Below are positions 23,002-34,081 of a stretch of DNA of 64,000 bases, in pieces. Under the pieces are notes generated by a model. That model saw nothing but the letters and a program-made list of their open reading frames with translations, was not told the origin of the DNA and did no database searches. The stretch is from Tetracentron sinense (Eukaryota; Streptophyta; Magnoliopsida; Trochodendrales; Trochodendraceae): contig CM026566.1 in assembly GCA_015143295.1 (NCBI GenBank), positions 8,915,072-8,979,071 on the forward strand. The letters run 5' to 3'. Within the stretch, counting starts at the first letter, position 1. Each line of letters starts with the position of its first letter. The position numbers and the translations under genes are program-made.

Positions 23002-23870
23002 TCTTCTCCATGTCTTCTTCCGCCATTCTGATCTAGTTGTATCTGGAGAAACCATCTATGAATGAGAGTGTCTTGTGCCCTACAACATTATCGACTAGGC
23101 TATCGATGTGCGGGAGAGGGAAGTTGTCTTTAGGGCTTGCCTTATTCAGATTCTAGTAGTCAATGCACATTTGGACCTTGCCGTCCTTCTTGGGTACCGG
23201 TACAATTTTGGCTAACCACTCAGGATAGGTTGCTACTACTAGGAAGTCTGCTTCAATCTGCTTCTCTACATCTTTTTTGAACTTTTGTGACTAATCAGGC
23301 CTCATCTGTCTCAATTTTTTCTTAACTGGTCTGACTTCTGTGTTCAGAGGTAGTATGTGTACTATCAATGCCGGGTCTAGACTGGGCATGTCTGCATATG
23401 ACCAAGCAAAGACATCATTGTAGCTTCTCAAGAAGCTGATCATGTCTTTTCTCTGTTGCAGGCTCATGGTTGTGTCGATCTTGACTAGTTGGGGACTATT
23501 CGTGGATCCCAGGTTTACTATCTCAATGTCCTCAATGTTCGATTACAGTAGCCCTTCACTGTGTTCCAGGAGGTCCAGAATCTCCTGAGGTAGTTCCTCT
23601 TCCTGTTTTGAGTCGTACTCTACTTCAGAAAGTTCAAGGAGGGTTTGAGGGGTAAACACTGTACGCAGGGATTTCCTGGAATCCTGAGATCGGCATTGGG
23701 TGAGGGTTACAGCACCGGGGTACAAAAAGTGTAGGTATCAGGTAAGGTTGGAGGTCTAACGGGGAAAGTATGGAGATGTGGGTAGGGTCTGGTTTGCGAC
23801 GGCTGTTCTTCAGGTAACGAGAGTCGTCCTCAAACTTGAAGTTGTAACCCAACTAAAGGGTGAAGCGGTA
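23002..23870 (-). pseudogene. Tat/Athila-type Ty3/gypsy pol fragment (reverse transcriptase)
   Basis: On the minus strand, reading upward from the LTR junction, the frame shows VPKKDGKVQMCIDY, NLNKASPKDNFPLPHID, GHKTLSFIDGFSRYN and MAEEDMEK. These are hallmarks of the non-chromovirus Tat/Athila branch. Upstream lie FAWSYADMPGLDP and EELPQEILDLLE. Stops interrupt the frame (in DY*NLNK and YN*IRM). Copia LTR G2 is inserted in the reverse transcriptase before the catalytic YxDD. The part beyond about 23600 has many small indels, and its limit is uncertain. Confidence 0.8.
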
Positions 23871-24235
23871 GCAAGCGGCAAGATCTCTTTTATACCGATT
23901 CGCGCTTACCAGGCTGATCCGGTGATAGTATCTTGGCCTCATTGACAAATGGCGGGTAGGTACTGTGTTCTGTTCTTCTATATGGGTGATAGAAAGACCT
24001 GCTTAAATCGATAAGTCTACGTGGAGATAGTGCCTGTCTTGAGTGTCTAGACGTCCCCAAAGGTAATTGCAAATTTTTTTCGTCTTCTGATGGGATCAAG
24101 ACATGTGGTATCGGCTAAACTTGATGTTCTATTGTAAAGAGAAGAGGGAACGGATACGACATATGTTTGATCCAACGGCCCTCCCAAGGAGCAAGGTGAA
24201 GACGGCAGCCCATTCAGCCTGGAATTGGAAATCGC
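23871..24235. other. Unassigned sequence between Tat/Athila fragment and element C
   Basis: I find no recognisable gene, LTR end or repeat copy here. It may be scrambled upstream Tat/Athila sequence. It lies in the indel-rich patch. Confidence 0.4.
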
Positions 24236-25359
24236 TTTGTTGACACGGCAATACAATCAGGCATATCATAGGGAAAGGTCGTCCCATCCCCTCTCCTGAC
24301 ATGGGCATAGCATCGCATGACCGCATAGCATCGCATGCGAGTACACGCATACATAACATCACACATTCGTGCATGGTATGCTGAGTTCGACGGGGCTATG
24401 AACGGCAAACGAGGCATTCACGATGTCCGCATGGATCTAGTTGCGACGTTCTATGAACGTGCAACTAGCATTCACATTCTGCAGGAGCTAGTTGCGACGG
24501 TCTATTGAAGGCAACTAGGCATAAACCGCTCTGGGCAGATAGGGTTACACGTTTGACGGACTAATGCCGGCAACTATCATGTGACACTTTAATTATAAAT
24601 GCAAGCATGACAGGCAGACCCGGTTAACAAGTTCCTAATTCACGAAAAAAGTATTTCAAGTCAAGTTTAGGTGCACGATTGTTCAAGGGGGTGGTTTTAT
24701 GCATGTCTTTCTGAATGCAAGCATGAATATATGGCTTTAACTGTGCCTTGTCCTTGTTATGATGTAAAACTTGTTCCGGTACTATTAATAGTCACCTTGT
24801 CTTTTTCCGGGCGGTACTGAGGTCTGTGGATGGCTGTATGACTGTCCTGGTTAGTTGCTTAGTACCTCCGTTGCGCTGAGTCTCCATCGTCCGCGCGAAG
24901 CCCGTTACTTTCTTATTGTCGGCAGGTGATGGCGTAGCAGCTGCTCCATTTGATATCTGATCCAGACACGGAGACCCTTGGTATGAGGAGGAGTACGTCG
25001 AGAGCGGCTTGGAGGAACCTCCCGTAGAGGGTTTACCATAGGGGTTTGATTCTTATTGATAATCTTGGGTGAGATGGAGATATACATTCCTTATCTTGGC
25101 GGGTCTGTCCTCGGACACTTCTTGGACGTTGGTTACTGTTTTGTATTAAACTTGGATTTCCATATGTCTATACTTAGAGTTTTGGTTATACTTCCGCTGT
25201 GTTTTTTATAGTTATGATTGTTTCCCTATAAGTCTCTATGTATATGCTCTGTGGGGTTTTGCAGGTTGGTTTGGTCAAGACAAGTCATGTCAGGTGCGGA
25301 TGAGGTTGATTCTCCAACGATTCACCTCTAACTCCTAGGTGGGTTTTGGGTCGCCGACA
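24236..25359 (+). repeat. Element C 5' LTR, truncated and indel-rich
   Basis: It matches 32130-33185 of the 3' LTR, including the GTTGCGAC..GGCAAC array and the small ORF region, but with frequent one- and two-base insertions and losses. It ends GTCGCCGACA where the 3' LTR has GTCGCGACA. Confidence 0.8.
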
Positions 25360-25363
25360 GAAG

Positions 25364-25375
25364 TGGTATCAGAGC
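25364..25375 (+). other. Primer binding site, element C
   Basis: Exact TGGTATCAGAGC, four bases after the LTR end. Confidence 0.92.
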
Positions 25376-25725
25376 TTAGGCTATTAGGTCCTAGGTTCAC
25401 TTAGATCTAGGCCGAACGGCGTTTACAAGAGCATATGGGTCATGAGAGAACGAGTTAGGAATGAAGTAGAGTCGGGAGCGATCTGGTTCCAGTGTAAGAT
25501 AAACTTTAGCTTCGTCTAAAATGGTTTGCTTTAACCAGTACGTGTCCTAGTACGCTAGAACCCTGAAAGTATCAGTATAAGTGTGGATGAATACTCTGAT
25601 ACTTGCTGGTGATGAAATTTGTTATACAATAATAAGACTGAATTATATGTGAAACGCTTGAAATAAACTGGTTTTTCAAAGTGATACTCATGTGGTGCTA
25701 TTGTTCGCTCAGGTAGCCTTTAGTC

Positions 25726-27200
25726 ATGGGGCGGGGCCCAACGGGGTTCGGTGGACCACCCATCAGTTCTCCCCACATATCCAGAGCTCATTGCTTTCTT
25801 CGAGGATCGTATGGCTGAGCAGCCGCACCTCTCTTCTCAGGTCTTTAGGCTCTATTTGGCCTGAGACACTCGCCATCCTGGCGGCTCGGCAAACTAACAC
25901 CGCATCAGCGCCACCTACGATCCACCGCCGCAGCTCCATAGGGCAGTCGTAACAGCTTTGTAGTTGATGCTGATCTCAGGAGATTGGGGCCTGCCTGCGG
26001 AGACGCGTGGACCTCTCAGATGGATAAGATTTTGTGCAGTCCTCGGTCGGCGGCCACAGAGGAGATAGGAGGTCATCGGCAACTGGGCATTTTTTTCATC
26101 CGGGTCTAGCGAGGGTGAAGCCCACCATTGTTGTTTGTCCGCATTGGAGGACAGGACGAGACTTGCACTCCCCTCAACGGGTGCCACCTTGTACTTGGAG
26201 GATTTCAAGGATACGTGGTATTATACAAGAAGTATTAATCTCGTCATTTGGCATTCGCTTTGCACTTTTCGTGGAAAAGGAAAGGAGAGAGAATCATCCC
26301 TTGAGCAATGTTCCGCTGGTCGTTGTTGCTTTAATGAGAGCCAAGTGCTTCTCGACTATCACGCTTCGCTACACTGATATGGCTTGGCCCCAGGGGGGGG
26401 GAGGCAATGAAGGCGAGGAGGTTTGAGCATAGGGCTCCAAGGATGCATCATGGAGAAAGGTGTTCGTTCAGGTCACTTCCCACTATACGCCCGAGTATGG
26501 ATAAGTGGCCTTATTGTTTTAGAATCCAATCTGAGCTCGGTTGCTAAGATAGAGATGGTTGGCGAGAGGCCAATCCATATAGCACCTCCAGAGAGACGGC
26601 TCGTACCAGGCCCTGGGTTTGCGCTATCATTATTTACCATTGCCAGCAATCACCGGTGAGGGGGGGGTCCGCCTTTATGCGTTTGCCCCCTAATCACTCA
26701 TAACTGCCACGGCACGCGGTCGACGCTGGTCATTCGCAGTCTGGGGGGCGAGTGGTCTCAGTCGGCGACCCTGGCCGCTCCAATGCATATGGCGCTCGCG
26801 CAGTTATGACCGCTGGAGAGTGGTCGAGATATCTCCACGTCGATAGGCACGGATATCGCAATGCAATGGATTGAGCACCGCGGTAATGTTATATCATCGG
26901 GTGTATTTTTTTGTCAGAGGCTTTTGTGTCTCCAGCCAGGTCCATGCCCGCTGATCAGGGTATTTGGAACGCCCTATTTTACCGGAGGCTGGGGCAACCA
27001 ATAGTCCGCCGTCTGTTACCAGCCATCTCTAGGGTATCATTCTCCAAACCAGTCGACCCCCACAATTATCACATCAGCGCGTCATCTCAGTACGTACCCG
27101 AGGTCCCCCACCATCCAGTCTCGCCAGAGGCTAGACCAGGGCGAGTTTTTGTGCCCGTGGACGAGGCGATGCCCTTGCATCTGACGATGTTTCTTGCAGG
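25726..27200 (+). pseudogene. gag: Element C gag remnant (heavily scrambled)
   Basis: The ATG at 25726 follows GTTCGCTCAG|G, as in the other elements. Recognisable scraps are ETLAILAARQT (near 25860), FVSPARS (26920) and RPGRVFVP followed by the ASDDV..GCAG|GTAC junction (27140-27203) that marks the gag-pol intron donor in F. Capsid motifs and zinc knuckles cannot be followed in any one frame because of dense indels. Runs of eight or nine G occur at 26392 and 26660. It is either very old or poorly sequenced; the clean pol downstream favours the second. Confidence 0.6.
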
Positions 27201-27299
27201 TACTCGTTAGGATTATTTCCTTATTCGTGATGGTTCTTGTTATGTTTTTATTCTCTTGTGGTCCTGTATTTTAATGCTATATTATATATACTATCGTAC

Positions 27300-30200
27300 C
27301 TATCTGTTTATACAGCTGTTGAGTGCTTAATTGACAGTCACGAAGCCAAATTTTTCGGGAACCCGGACTATTCCTAGGTGAATAGATTTGGCTCGATGTT
27401 TGATTGATTTAGTCCGGCGTCTACTTCATAGGGTCGTTTTCTCTTCGTGGTGGAGTGGGGTTGTTTCAGAACGCTACTTTCTATGGAGGTAACCTAGTCC
27501 AGCCTAAAACTCGCGAGTTACCATTAATCTCCCGACTCCGCGATTCTCGGTGTCTCTAAACGCACTATTTGGGCAGTAAGTTAAGGAAATAAGTGCGGTC
27601 CAAGTTGGCAGGCCCCGAGTTTGGGACGGTGTTTCGACCCATCGTGGCCATTTGTGATGTCCCAAAGATCTTTGATATTATATTGGGAATGGATTGGTTA
27701 GCCAGCACACCAGGGCATGTAGCTTGCTTTGAGAAGATGGTACTCTTCAAGCCAGTAAAAGGAAAACCATTCCACTTTCGCGGGTTAAAATGTAGAGACA
27801 TTGCCCGTTTTGCGGCGTTGAGCTTAGCTAACCCCGAGGCAAAGGACTCATCGACTATTCCGGTTGTGAGTGAGTTCCTGGATGTATTTCCAGAGGAGTT
27901 GCCAGGATTGCCTCCAGACAGGGAGATTGAGTTTATGATCGAGCTTGCACCAGGCACAGCTCCTGTATTCAGAGCTCCATATAGAATGGCCCCTATTGAA
28001 CTCAAGGAGTTGAAGACTCAGTTGGAGGAATTGCAAGGCCTTGGCTTCATTCGACCAAGTGTCTCACCATGGGGTGCCCCGGTGTTGTTTGTTAAGAAGA
28101 AAGATGGCTCGATGCGGATGTGTGTCGATTACAGGCAATTGAACAAAGTCACTATAAAGAATAGGTATCCCTTGCCTAGGATTGATGACTTGTTCGATCA
28201 GTTGAAGGGAGCGAGATTTTTCTCAAAGATAGATCTTCGATCGGGTTATCACCAGTTGAAGATTAAGGCGGAAGATGTTCCCAAAACTGCTTTCAGGACT
28301 CGATATGGACATTACGAGTTCTTGGTGATGCCTTTTGGACTCACGAACGCACCGGCAGCCTTTATGGATTTGATGAACCGGGTGTTCCGACTATACCTAG
28401 ATCGGTGCGTGATTGTATTTGTTGATGACATTTTGGTCTATTCCCAGACACGGGAAGATCACATACGCGACCTTCGCCTCGCATTGGAAATGTTAAGAGA
28501 GCACAAGCTATACGCCAAAATTAGCAAGTGTGAGTTTTGGTTGGAAGAGGTGGCATTCCTAGGCCACGTTGTTTCCGCGGAAGGCATCTCCGTTGATCCG
28601 AAGAAGATAGAAGCTGTTATGAGTTGGGCGAGGCCCAAGAGTGTTACTGAGATACGCAGCTTTCTTGGGCTGGCAGGCTACTACAGGAGATTCGTAGAGG
28701 GTTTCTCTAGCCTTGCAGCACCGCTTACTCACCTGACACGAAGAATGCGCAGTTTGTTTGGAGCGACAAGTGTGAGATCAGTTTCGCGGAACTGAAGAAG
28801 AGGCTTACTACAGCTCCTGTCCTTACAGTGCCATCCGGACCTCTTGGGTATGAGGTGTACAGTGATGCCTCACACGTTGGACTTGGATGTGTGCTTATGC
28901 AACACAAGAAGGTCATTGCCTATGCATCGAGGCAATTGAAGGAGCATGAGAAGAATTACCCCACGCACGACTTAGAGCTTGCCGCTGTCGTGTTTGCGCT
29001 CAAGATCTGGCGACATTACTTATACGGGGTGGAATTCTATGTGTATACGGATCACAAGAGTCTCAAATACCTCTTTTCCCCAAAAGGAATTGAATCTAAG
29101 GCAACGGCGTTGGATGGAATTCCTGAAGGACTATGATTGTACCATTCAATACCACCCGGGTAAAGCAAATGTAGTGGCTGATGCTTTGAGTAGAAGACCT
29201 CAGGGGTTGTTAGCACACATGTTGGTTCAAGAATGGAAGCTGCTAGAAGATTTGGCAAATCTGGACATCAGTGTGAATAACTCTGTCCGTGGTCCTACCT
29301 TGGCAAATGTTACGGTTCGGCCGTACATTATAGATTTGATCCAAGAGTATCAAGCCATGGATGCGGAATTGTTGGCTTCCGGGACAAGGGAAGTTGCCAA
29401 GGGCAGTGAAGACTTTTCTCTCACTAGTCGGGGTGCTATCACATTCAAGGGAAGGCTGTGCGTCCAGCCAATGCAGACCTCGAAGAGAGATTTTGGACGA
29501 AGCACACCGTTCGAAGTACACAGTGCATCCAGGGGGTACAAAGATGTACCGGAACCTCAAGAGTCACTTTTGGTGGCGGATATGAAGAGGGAGGTTGCGG
29601 AATATGTAGCACGGGGCTTGGTGTGTCAACAGGTGAAAGCAGAAGAACACATGCGGCCCGCCGGTCTATTACAGTCCCTTCCGATTCCCGAGTGGAAATG
29701 GGAGAATATATCCATGGATTTCATAGTTGGCTTGCCAAAAACGGCAAGGGGCTCAGATGCGATATGGGTAGTAGTGGATCGTTTGTCGAAATCCGCTCAT
29801 TTCCTACCGTACCGAACTACTTTCAACTCTAGCCAGTTAGCCGCTTTGTACATCAAGGAAGTGGTGAGGTTGCACGGAGTGCCCGTTAGTATTGTGTCGG
29901 ATCGGGATCCAAGATTCACATCACGATTCTGGAAAAGCTTTCAGGAAGCTATGGGTTCCCGACTTGATTTCAGCACTGCTTTTCATCCACAAACGGATGG
30001 ACAAACCGAGAGGGTGAACCAAGTAATAGAAGATATGCTTCGGGCTTGTATGCTGGATTTCAAAGGCAGTTGGGAAGAGCACTTGCCTTTGGTGGAGTTC
30101 GCCTACAACAATAGCTATCAGGCGAGTATCCAAATGGCTCCGTTCGAGGCTTTGTATGGACGAAGTTGCAGGTCTCCTCTCTACTGGGATGAGGTAGGAG

Positions 30201-30754
30201 AAAGAAAAGTACTTGGTCCGGAGTTGATTGAGCAAACTGCTAGTATAGTCAAGATCATCCGGGATCGGTTGAAAGCCGCTCAAGATCGCCAAAAGAGCTA
30301 TGCAGACACGCGCCGCAGGGACTTGGAATTTCAAGTAGGGGACCGAGTCTTTGTGAAAGTATCTCCTAGCAAAGGGATTATGAGATTCGGCAAAAGAGGC
30401 AAGCTTAGTCCTCGCTATGTTGGACCGTTTGAGATTATCACGCGGGTTGGTGAAGTTGCTTATCGAGTAGCTCTTCCACCTTACATGGCCGCGGTTCACA
30501 ACGTTTTCCACGTGTCTATGCTTCGAAAGTACATTGCGGACCCTTCGCATATACTAGAATTGGAACCGTTGGAAATTCGAGAAGATCTCACGTTGGTTGA
30601 GAAGCCGATTCACATATTGGATCGGAGAGATCAAGTGCTTCGCAACAAGACAATCCCTTTGGTTCTTGTGCAATGGAAACACCATGCTCGGGAAGAAGCT
30701 ACATGGGAGCGTGAAGCCGAAGTCAAAGCAAAGTACCCGGAATTGTTTGAATGA
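27300..30754 (+). pseudogene. pol: Element C pol (protease remnant, RT, RNase H, integrase, chromodomain-like tail)
   Basis: The protease is decayed up to about 27590. From [12 protein letters not shown] the frame is good: reverse transcriptase with [12 protein letters not shown] and FVDDILVYS, RNase H with [20 protein letters not shown] and YTDHKSLKY, integrase with [16 protein letters not shown] and TERVNQVIEDML, a GPF motif and an EEATWERE tail ending at YPELFE. Frameshifts occur near 28738, 29082 (extra C) and between about 29461 and 29570, where two shifts cancel out. In the zinc finger CLVC has become GLVC. The last 1.2 kb is an open integrase frame. Confidence 0.88.
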
Positions 30755-30819
30755 ATTTTGTATAGGTTTTGTATATGTAGCTTGTAATATTATTTGATTC
30801 TGTAATGCATGCCTCATCC

Positions 30820-30856
30820 AAATTTCGAGGACGAAATTTTTGTAAGGGGGGAAGGA
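30820..30856 (+). other. Polypurine tract and adjacent hairpin, element C
   Basis: AAATTTCG-AGGA-CGAAATTT (30820-30839) is followed by AAGGGGGGAAGGA (30844-30856), which abuts the LTR. Confidence 0.9.
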
Positions 30857-31067
30857 TGTAAGGCCCCGGACCTTTTCACATTTATGCATGACCCTTCGTA
30901 GCCATTTTTCCTTTAAAGTAATGCAATTAATAAATAAGGAAGAAATTGGAAATTCTGAAACGTCAGAAATGTTCGTTTTCGAAGTACGAACCCAACGCAA
31001 GTTGAATCGTCAAAATCGGACGAACGAGTCAAAAGTTATGGCCAAAACAGTTTGGACCTGCAGACCA

Positions 31068-31318
31068 CCGATCGCTCGGCCCATGGAGCGATCGATCGGT
31101 CCAAAACCGATCGCTCGGAGGCTATCGACTGGTCAAGATTTTTGTATGGAGAAATTTTCCAGAGAGTGAAATTTTAACCGATCGCTCGGTTATGAAACCG
31201 ATCGATCGGTAGGCAACCGATCGATCGGTCATTAACACCGATCGCTCGGTCCTCGCGTTTTACAGAATTTTCACTAAGGGCATTTTCGGCATTCGGGTGT
31301 TATACCCTTTCTTATATA
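31068..31318 (+). promoter_or_regulatory. U3 palindrome cluster and TATA box, element C
   Basis: Seven units of the type ACCGATCG(A/C)TCGGT lie in 31068-31246, split into groups of three and four by a conserved spacer (CTATCGACTGGTC..). TATATA at 31313-31318 is followed by the presumed transcript start. Confidence 0.65.
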
Positions 31319-32271
31319 GGATTGCCCGAGCCTTTAGGGCTCATTCTCAACCCTTAGAAGATTTGGGAGATTAGAAGAGAGGAGAAAGGGTTCCTAAATC
31401 TAGGGTTTCTATTTTGAAGAGGAATCAAAGGGGTTTGAGACCCTAGATCATCCTCAAGCACGTTTTCCTTCAAGATCTCGGCTCAAGCTCGTGTGGAGCT
31501 CGTGTGGGGCACTCTCCTCAAGCTAGGGCAGCAACTCAAGTGCGTTTGGTGGAGGATTTCTTCCCCCATTTGTCAAGGTCGGTACTTCTTACTACCCTCC
31601 TAGTTATAGCTTCTCTTCCCTTTATTTCTTCTTGTTTTCCTTCACTTATATATGTGTTATGAGATTGGTGGTATGAATGGTGAATGGAGATGGATGTTGG
31701 CGAATGGATGCCGTGTGGATGATGTGATGAATGAATGGGAAAGGGCATTGTACTAATAATGAACATACAAGTGTGATGTGAGCATAACCCACATAGAAAA
31801 GCATGATTTAGGTTTAAGTGAATAATGAACAAACCACATGTTTGATGAAATGCCAAGGTGAATAAAATAAATGATAAATTAAGGGAACCCATGTTTAATT
31901 GCTCTTGAAATTTGTTAGGGTTCATGATAGTGTGTTTCTTACATTTCTTAAAATATGTAGATTATTAATTTCTTAAATTGTTATATGCTATGCCTTGTGA
32001 ATCACTCCAAATTGTCATATTTAATTCCAAATGCAAGTATGCACACGATCTCACGAGCACGCATGAAATGACGTGATTTACCGATGTTTTGAGTATGGGA
32101 CGTAGAGGTGGGGCATATCCTAAGATATGTTTCACTTCGCTTTTGACAAGGGCAAGACAATCATGCATTGCATAGGGAAAGGTCTCCCATCCCCTCGCAT
32201 GACATGCATAGCATCGCATGACACGCATAGCATAGCATGGCATGACACGCATAACATAGCATCACACATTC

Positions 32272-32476
32272 TGCATGGATGCTAGTTGCGACGGGCTATG
32301 AACGGCAACTAGGCATTCACATTCCGCATGGATGCTAGTTGCGACGGGCTATGAACGGCAACTAGGCATTCACATTCTGCATGGATGCTAGTTGCGACGG
32401 GCTATGAACGGCAACTAGGCATACCCATCTGCATATAGGGTACTAGTTGTGACGGACTATGAACGGCAACTAGGCA
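32272..32476 (+). repeat. Tandem hairpin array in element C leader, 4 units
   Basis: Four units of about 53 bases contain CTAGTTGC..GCAACTAG around GACGGGCTATGAACG. The last has CTAGTTGT, a G-U pair. A CATATCCTAAGATATG palindrome lies upstream at 32115-32130. Confidence 0.8.
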
Positions 32477-32763
32477 TGTGAACACGTTTAAATTATGAAA
32501 ATGCAAGCATGACAAGCATGACACGGTTAACAAGTTCCTAATCACGAAAAAAGGGTATTTCAAGTCAAGTTAAGTGCACGATGTTTTCAAGGGTTTTATC
32601 AGTCTTTCTGAATGCAAGCATGAATATAAATTGCTTTACTTCCTTGTTATGATATAAATTGTTCCTGTTCTATATATGCAACTTGCTCCCTACTATCTGT
32701 ATGCTATGACTGTTGGTTAGTGCTTAGTACCCGCTGAGTATTCCATGCTCAGCCGTACTTCTT

Positions 32764-32883
32764 ATGTCGGCAGGTGATGGCGGAGCAGCTGCTCCATTTG
32801 ATATCTGTGCTCCGAGCCCTTGGGTGGAGGAGGAGTACGTCGAGGAGCCTTTGGAGGAACCTCCCGTAGAGGGTTACCATTAG
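32764..32883 (+). CDS. LTR leader small ORF, MSAG family (element C, 39 aa)
   Basis: ATGTCGGCAGG opens an intact ORF: MSAGDGGAAAPFDICAP, then PWVEEEYVEE, a PLEEPPVEG repeat and a stop. It differs from the solo-LTR copy (5996-6115) by a few substitutions, with the frame kept. It is preceded by CTGAGTATTCCATGCTCAG, itself a short inverted repeat. It lies about 1.4 kb downstream of the TATA box and 300 bases before the LTR end. The truncated 5' LTR copy near 24922 is broken by indels. Function is unknown. Confidence 0.55.
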   Translation: MSAGDGGAAAPFDICAPSPWVEEEYVEEPLEEPPVEGYH

Positions 32884-33185
32884 GTGGTTGTAGATTCTGA
32901 GTGAATAGCTGTGGGTGAGATGAGAGATATACATTCATGTATTTTGGCGGGTCTGTCCGCACCTTCTTTTGGTTACTTTTTGTATAAACTTGGATTTCCA
33001 TATGTATATACTTAGAGGTTTGTTAGACTTCCGCTGTGTTTTATAGTTATGTTTCCACGATAATGTCCTCTATTGTATATGCTCTGTGGGGTTTTGCAGG
33101 TTGGTTTGTCAAGCAAGTCATGTAAGTCATGATTGAGTCGTCCAAGATTCACTCTAACTCCTAGGGTGGGTTTTGGGTCGCGACA

Positions 33186-33981
33186 TCCAGGTTCTGGAAA
33201 ATTTTTCAGGAAGCTATGGGTTCCCGACTTGATTTCAGCACCGCCTTTCATCCACAGACAGATGGACAAACTGAGAGGGTGAATCAGGTCATTGAAGACA
33301 TGCTTCGAGCGTGTATGCTGGATTTCAAGGGCAGTTGGGAAGAACACTTGCCTTTGGTTGAATTCGCCTATAATAATAGCTATCAGGCGAGTATTCAAAT
33401 GGCTCCGTTCGAGGCCTTGTATGGGCGAAGTTGCAAATCTCCTCTCTACTGGGATGAGGTAGGAGAAAGAAAAGTATTTGATCCGGAGTTGATCGAGCAA
33501 ACTGCTAGTATAGTCAAGATCATCCAGGATCGGTTAAAAGCCGCTCAGGATCGTCAAAAGAGCAATGCGGACACGCGCCGCAGGGACTTGGAATTCCAGG
33601 TTGGGGATCAAGTCTTTGTGAAGGTATCTCCTAGCAAGGCGATTATGAGATTTGGCAGGCGAGGCAAGCTTAGTCCTCGATATGTTGGCCCATTCGAGAT
33701 CATCGCGTGAGTGGGTGAGGTTGCTTACAGGGTTGCTCTTCCACCTCACATGGCCACGGTTCACAACGTTTTCCTTGTGTCAATGCTTCGGAAGTACATT
33801 GCAGATCCTTCGCATATCATAGACTTGGAACCGTTGGAAATTCGAGAGGATCTCACGTTAGTTGAAAGGCCGGTTCATATATTGGATCGGAGAGATCAAG
33901 TGGCAACTTCATGCTCGAGAAGAGGCAACATGGGAACATGAGGCCGAAGTAAAAGCAAAGTACCCGGAATTGTTTAAATGA
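33186..33981 (+). pseudogene. Fragment D: integrase C-terminal part
   Basis: Starting directly at the end of LTR C, the frame reads [53 protein letters not shown] and ends YPELFK. Upstream pol is absent. A TGA at 33708 and a deletion of about 41 bases near 33901, which removes the LRNKTIPLVLVQ segment, break it. It ends in a polypurine tract and LTR D, so it is the 3' end of a separate element. Confidence 0.88.
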
Positions 33982-34040
33982 GGTTTTTTATAGGTTTTGT
34001 ATATGAATTGTAATTTTGTTTTGGTTTGTAATGCAAGTAT

Positions 34041-34081
34041 CGTCTAAATTTCGAGGATAAAATTTTTATAAGGGGGGAGGA
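34041..34081 (+). other. Polypurine tract and adjacent hairpin, fragment D
   Basis: AAATTTCG-AGGA-TAAAATTT is followed by AAGGGGGGAGGA (34070-34081), directly before the LTR. Confidence 0.88.

Larger units (their letters stand above)
24236..33185 (+). mobile_element. Element C: Ty3/gypsy (Tekay/Del-type) element, 5' truncated
   Basis: A partial 5' LTR (24236-25359), a primer site (25364), a scrambled gag, a pol with frameshifts, a polypurine tract and a complete 3' LTR (30857-33185) lie in order. The first ~1.3 kb of the 5' LTR is missing, and the left flank is a Tat/Athila fragment rather than matching target DNA, so the element was truncated or joined artificially. Pol is closest to that of E and F. 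Confidence 0.85.
30857..33185 (+). repeat. Element C 3' LTR (2,329 bp)
   Basis: It runs TGTAAGGCCCCGG to GGGTCGCGACA. In order it holds a GTTGAATCGTC..GTTATGGCC block, the palindrome cluster, a TATA box, an exon-like leader, donor CAAG|GTCGGTAC (31578), the hairpin array, the small ORF and an acceptor-like GGTTTTGCAG|G near 33100. Integrase sequence of fragment D, not target DNA with a matching left flank, follows it. Confidence 0.92.

Noticed and set aside
29921-30550. 209-codon minus-strand ORF
   Set aside because: It is a shadow of the well-conserved integrase frame on the plus strand. The same applies to 33012-33500, 36357-36968 and several plus-strand ORFs over the B and E pol genes.
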